Shown here one piece after another: positions 59,489-64,000 of a DNA stretch of 64,000 bases. This stretch comes from Circinella umbellata (taxonomy: Eukaryota; Mucoromycota; Mucoromycetes; Mucorales; Lichtheimiaceae), in the NCBI GenBank assembly GCA_025093555.1, contig JAIWNF010000028.1:612406-676405 (forward strand), read 5' to 3'. The notes under the pieces are model-generated. The model was given only the letters and a program-made list of their open reading frames with translations, was not told the DNA's origin and ran no database searches. The translations under genes and the position numbers were made by a program. Positions within the stretch are counted from its first letter, which is position 1. Each line of letters opens with the position of its first letter.

Positions 59489-62477
59489 TTATTGTTCTTC
59501 TAAACTGTTTTCTAATGCAGCCATACGTGCTGCTTTGAATCTTGAAACCTTTCTTGGTTTTTCTTCAACTTCATCTGTATCTTTCGTAACACTGGATTCA
59601 TTACTTGGTATATTTTCATCATATACCTAGAAACAAAAAAAAAAAAGTTAAAAAGTTAATATTATTATTTTATTCTAAAGTCAACCTATTAAAACTTATT
59701 TACCTCGTAAACATCCTTTGAATCAAATGAATATCCACCCATGGCAGCCACTATACTATTACGTTGGCTATGATATTTACTCGTTACCTATATTTTCATA
59801 TTAATCTCTTGCTTGCTTTCTTCCTCTTTTTTTTGATTTCTTTGACGAATGAGAATTGAAGCTTACTTCACGTAAATCCATATCTTGTTCCACTTGATCC
59901 AAATCTACTTCTTCTGAATCCCGTTCCGTTACAGCACCACGCATTACATTTGAATCTAATTTTGATTTTCTTACTTGAGGAATATTATTAACTTCTGAAG
60001 GATTTATGGTTGATATCAAAGGATTAGCAGCTTCATCCCTGAATCGCCAAATATCTTGAATTTTTAAATCGACATCCTTAGTAAGCGCATCAATATCTAG
60101 TCCAGATTCCTGATTAGCAACAAGAGTATCATCTTCACCCGTTTCTAAAGAAGGGTATCCATCATCTAATAGAATCTGCCGTTGATCATTTAATGCACTA
60201 AATATATCCGCAGGAGAATTGATAGTACGTGGTTTCAGTGGCACTTTGGTGTCGATTCCTTTTCCTTTTTCTTCTTTAACAGGTGCTGTATAAGAAAGCG
60301 ATGATGAATCAGAAGAAACTGTTGAAGGTGCGGCACTACGATCATGTTCTTGTACAGTAGCAACTGTGTCCCATGTTACTTTTCGTTTTGACTTGGAATC
60401 CTTATCCTCGTCATCATTCGTTTCGTTTGTTTTTGGCTGCTTTTTACTGGTATCTTTAACTGCTGGGATTTCAGGTACCACTACACCAACAAAATCGGAC
60501 CCACCTTCACGTGCTCTTGCTTTTTGGCGGGTCAATTTAAATTTAGATACCTTTTTTTCTTTTTTAACTACTGGTGGTGTTACTTTTTCTGATGGAGTTT
60601 GTTCGTTTATTACTGTTGAATCAGATGAAAATTGGTTTTCTTTTGCTGCACTTGAAGAGGAAGGAGAAAAAACTGCAACATTTCTTTCTTGTTCACGAGC
60701 AAGTTTAAATTTTGATATATTTTTCTTTTCTTTTCCTTTCTCTATATCATTCGTATTTTTCGTTTCTTTGTTTGCTGATGGTGCTGGTACGGATGATGTT
60801 GTGGTTTTCTTTTCTTGAACAACAGGAATTGTTGAGGATGTTTGTTGTTTAGTACTAGTTGGTCGAATGGGTTGCTTTGATTTTTCATTCAATGATAGTG
60901 ATTCTTTTACAACTGGTATTTCTTCCTCTCGTTTCACTGTTTCTTTTTCCATATTTTGTTGACCAGCGGCTGCTGCTATATTTCTTGCAACTGTTTCTAC
61001 AGATCGCTCTTTTTGTCGTGCAACTTTAAATCGTGATGGTTTTTTGGTTTTCGAAGGGGGGACGGTAGTGGAACTTGCGGTTTCATCAAGTACAGTCTTT
61101 GTATTAGCAGTAGCAGTAGAAATGTTTTTATCCAATGATGACGTTTTTGATGAATTTACTGGTATATTACCCTTTTCGGTTACACTTTCTTTTAATGGTG
61201 ATTGTTCAATATTGGATGACGATGCTTCTGTAGAACGATCACTGACATTTTCTGCATTAATAGGTGGTTCAATCTCTTGTATTTCTTTCTCTTCTTCTTC
61301 TTCTTCTTCTTCTTCTTCTCCATCCTCCTCATAAACAGAAGCGTCAACTTGATCTACAATACCTTGCGTAGCGTAATCTTCATCATCGTCATATGAGCTG
61401 AAGAGATTATCCGCAATTTCAGTATCGTAACGTTCATCCCAATCATCATCATCATCCTCATCTTCTTCTTCATCATCATCATTTTTTTTATTTTCATCGT
61501 AATATTCGTCGTGATCAGCAAATGAAACTTTTTTCTTTTCCATTAGTTGTTTTTGATCATCATGAGGAAGCTCCTCTTCCTCTTCCTCTTCTGCTTCCAG
61601 TCTTTCCAACATAGCCATTACATCCTTTTGATCTTTTTCGGTCCATGCTTCAGCTTTTGGTTTAATAGATTTCTTTTTAACTTCTTTCCCTTTGCTTGAT
61701 TCAACCACCGCAATCTTAGCTGTTTCTTTTGGTGGCTCTTCTTCACGAATTTCAACAATAGGTAGACCTTCTTCATTTACCTGTAGTATTCAATTGGGAT
61801 GGGTTTTTTTAGCAGTCGGTTATATCAATACTCTATATATAAAGTATACTTACACCAAGATCAGCAGAAGGAAATCCTGCTTGCCCAGCTGCTTCATTTT
61901 TAGCTTGAAGACCATTTCTTCGTGCTTCAAGAAGTCGAAGGTTTTCATCCACGACTATTCATTTATATGTATTATATATATATATATATATATAAATAAA
62001 ACATTTCCTCCAATAAATTTCTATACGTAATAAAGACTATATGTGTATATATTTACCTTGTCGTCGTCGATCCAAAATGCCAAGTGCTTGTTTTGCTGAT
62101 CGTTCTGCATAATATTGATCACCAAGGTAAACGGTTATTTCATTGGTATGAATCAATTTACCAGGCATTAAAGCGAGTTTTCCAATGGGAATCTAGAAAT
62201 ATATATTAGTATGTCTATACTGAAAATAAAAACAATGATTATATTCTTATTGTGCTCTAGAATATATTTTTTTGATAAAAAATGCATAACTTTTTCTTAC
62301 CATTGCAGATCGAGTCGTTTGGTCAGGCAATGTCATAAGAATCTTTTCAAGCGCGTCATAATCGTTTCGAAAAGTTTGAAGTCTATTATATTCTGCATTT
62401 AATTGTTGTTCACGTTCTTGTAATTGTTGAGTCCATTGGCCTATTTGTCCAGCAAGATCGGTTATTGAAGGATTCAT
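59489..62477 (-). CDS. BUD27: Unconventional prefoldin URI1/BUD27
   Basis: Six exons: 62477-62301, 62192-62057, 61954-61854, 61780-59867, 59787-59704 and 59626-59489; 849 residues. Residues 1-130 form an alpha-type prefoldin: heptad helix IGQWTQQLQEREQQLNAEYN, beta hairpins PIGKLALMPGKLIHTNEI and VYLGDQYYAERSAKQA, then a second helix. A long acidic, disordered region follows. It contains three basic-aromatic repeats (PSRFKVARQKERS, ISKFKLAREQERN, VSKFKLTRQKAR) and a fourth at the end (VSRFKAARMAAL) in the place of the C-terminal URI box. URI/Bud27 binds Rpb5 and helps assemble RNA polymerases in the cytoplasm. It converges with the B56 gene (176 bp between stops). Confidence 0.92.
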
Positions 62478-63284
62478 TGTGTGTTAACTTTTTTTTCCAA
62501 AGTTGGAGTGCTTTGAAAAAAAGGTTGAAAAATAAAAATAATTTTTGTGGTCAAATCTTTTTTTTTACATTGTTATCGTTCATTGACTATAATAATAACA
62601 TTTTTATAGGGCTCTTTTTTTCTGTAGATTCAATAAATAATAGTATCAGTGAATGTTATCACTCACTTAAATAAAAAGGTAGATGTTATAAATAGTTACG
62701 TATACAGTAATAAAAAGGAACGAAAGTAAATAATTAAATACGTTAAAATCTACAATTATATAAATGAATAACTTGTATCAACAATTAAAAATATGTTATT
62801 AAATAGTTTATATTGTTCACTGTTTTTTATATAAAACCAATTTTATTCTTCTTGACTTTGTAAAAGCATGCGTGATTTACGAAAAGTAATGTCGCACACA
62901 GTAGAATGTCATCTGTTTTCAACAGCAAAGGTTAAAAATATATAAATAAAACTCCCTAATGAAGACCATTTTAAATAGTATCACAATTATGATATCCAGA
63001 ATGAATTATCAAAAGTAATTAAGCTAGAAAATATCAGATGATAAATAAGAATGTTTTATTTGATACTTTAGATTTTACTCCAACAATTAATTTAAAAAAG
63101 ACTTAAATTTCATTTGTTGTCATACCTACTAACGACTAGCCAGCACCTTCTCGATTTTACCGTACACGTGACCTGAAAAAAAATCGCGGATAAATTTGTT
63201 TCCATAAAAAACTCAGTGATCAAAAAGAAAATTGTTATTATTATTATTACTTTTTTTTACTTTAATCACTTTAAAAATATCGAA
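62478..63284. other. Intergenic between URI1 and the MULE-like ORF
   Basis: AT-rich; contains the URI1 promoter and possibly the left end of the following mobile element. I could not find a matched terminal repeat because the other end is outside the window. No other gene. Confidence 0.5.
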
Positions 63285-64000
63285 ATGAATAACAATACTG
63301 CTACCAACATCACCCCAGCCACCACTTACTGCACTTCCTGTCATTGTTTTAAACCTACTGAGTTATTTGCAGGTAGACAGAGACAATACAAAACTTGTAA
63401 AACATGCCGAAATCGTAGAAGCGATGTTGGTAAACCAATCGCTGACGATTTACTCGTTACATTAGAAGAAGCATTGGAGATGATTCCTTCTCGTTACGAC
63501 GATGACGAAATAACCGAAACAAACCGAGATGATGCGTCAATTGACTACTCGATTACTGCATACATTCGCCTCGATCAAGAAATGTTGGACATGGATGATC
63601 AGCATTTAGTTATGCATATCCGTACCAGCATTGAAGCATGCGATGGATATCATTATTATCATTATTTCATGGCTGCTACTCACTTAAAGTTTGGCAGTAC
63701 ATTTATTTGTTGCTGTTCTCAATCCTCGGAAAGTCAACGACAAGTTCCAGATAATCGCCGTAGAAGGATGCATACACGGATGGAGACATTTATTAGCTGT
63801 AATGGTTACATCAATGGGATGATTAATAGACCTAATAGCTATGTTCGTATCACTATTGAGCATTCTACTGGCCATCGTGCCGCTCCTAGTGCGACAAACA
63901 ACAACGTTGATCGTGAACTAATTACATATATTAGTGAAAAATGCATTACAATGAGTGTCCAAGATTTATATTTGGATATTTTGACCGTGTATCCTAATAC
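63285..64000 (+). CDS. N-terminal part of a MULE/FAR1-like transposase (runs off the right edge)
   Basis: 239 codons open to the window edge, clearly richer in G+C than the surroundings. It starts with a CxxC...CxxC zinc-binding segment (YCTSCHCFKPTELF, KTCKTCRNRR). Later comes a region resembling the FAR1/WRKY-GCM1-type domain of fungal Mutator-like transposases: FICCCSQSSESQR, RMHTRMETFISCNGYINGMI and IEHSTGHRA, then LITYISEKCITMSVQDLYLD. Mutator-like elements in Mucoromycota often have this order before the DDE domain, which would lie beyond 64000. The assignment is by resemblance only; no DDE residues are in view. The Met at 63285 is the first in frame. Confidence 0.6.
   Translation, partial: MNNNTATNITPATTYCTSCHCFKPTELFAGRQRQYKTCKTCRNRRSDVGKPIADDLLVTLEEALEMIPSRYDDDEITETNRDDASIDYSITAYIRLDQEMLDMDDQHLVMHIRTSIEACDGYHYYHYFMAATHLKFGSTFICCCSQSSESQRQVPDNRRRRMHTRMETFISCNGYINGMINRPNSYVRITIEHSTGHRAAPSATNNNVDRELITYISEKCITMSVQDLYLDILTVYPN

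Noticed and set aside
60366..61334. Plus-strand frames of 96-150 residues opposite URI1
   Set aside because: S/F-rich mirror frames of the K/E/S-rich URI1 coding strand.
1..64000. tRNA, snRNA or rRNA genes and CRISPR arrays
   Set aside because: By eye I found no B-box with a matching cloverleaf, no U1-U6 or 5S signature, and no spaced direct repeats; tRNAscan-SE and Infernal would be needed to exclude them properly.

Overview
The window looks like nuclear DNA of an early-diverging fungus, most likely Mucoromycota and probably Mucorales. It is very AT-rich, has long A/T tracts and di/trinucleotide runs, and its genes carry many short introns (about 55-320 nt, nearly all GT-AG, typical donors GTAAGT/GTATGT). 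The proteins are fungal (SKN7, samB/MUB1, secreted amine oxidase, expansin-like protein), alongside a Ragulator-like LAMTOR5 and low-complexity N/Q/S/T tracts. I joined exons by hand. All complete multi-exon models below keep phase from start to stop. The genus cannot be fixed from this sequence.

Layout. 1-1262: 5' part of mitochondrial glycine dehydrogenase (minus). 1263-8369: a 7 kb AT-rich gene desert with one GC-rich structured island. 8370-10539: samB/MUB1 MYND protein. 11112-11753: a small IscU-like gene that has lost two of three cluster cysteines, converging on a USP deubiquitinase (13868-11816). 14764-16880: decayed Tc1-type transposase flanked by inverted copies of another repeat. 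18553-20601: secreted FAD amine oxidase. 24089-21983: coiled-coil PPAY protein. 24491-24790: small secreted protein. 26074-25571: expansin-like protein. 28839-27215: single-pass membrane SH3 protein. 31163-29870: EI24-like protein, divergent from U2AF large subunit (31367-34051).

34467-37448: BOP1/ERB1, divergent from HMCES (37764-38914), which is almost end-to-end with LAMTOR5 (39437-38927). 40143-39644: DAD1/OST2. 41194-44037: SKN7. 49547-44465: DNA2. 53147-50210: BCS1-type AAA ATPase. 54215-56052: a 1.84 kb foldback element with ~440-460 bp terminal inverted repeats. 56786-59312: PP2A B56 subunit, converging on URI1/BUD27 (62477-59489). 63285-64000: start of a MULE/FAR1-like transposase ORF running off the right edge.

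Most genes are single-copy housekeeping functions in unrelated pathways (splicing, ribosome biogenesis, DNA repair, N-glycosylation, phosphatase control). I see no cluster that works as one pathway. HMCES and DNA2 are both genome-maintenance genes, but nothing ties them together beyond proximity. The most unusual content is the cysteine-poor IscU paralogue, the recent foldback element carrying pieces of an unrecognised intron-containing gene, the repeated short motifs in URI1, DNA2 and HMCES, and a probable GC-AG intron in the EI24 gene.
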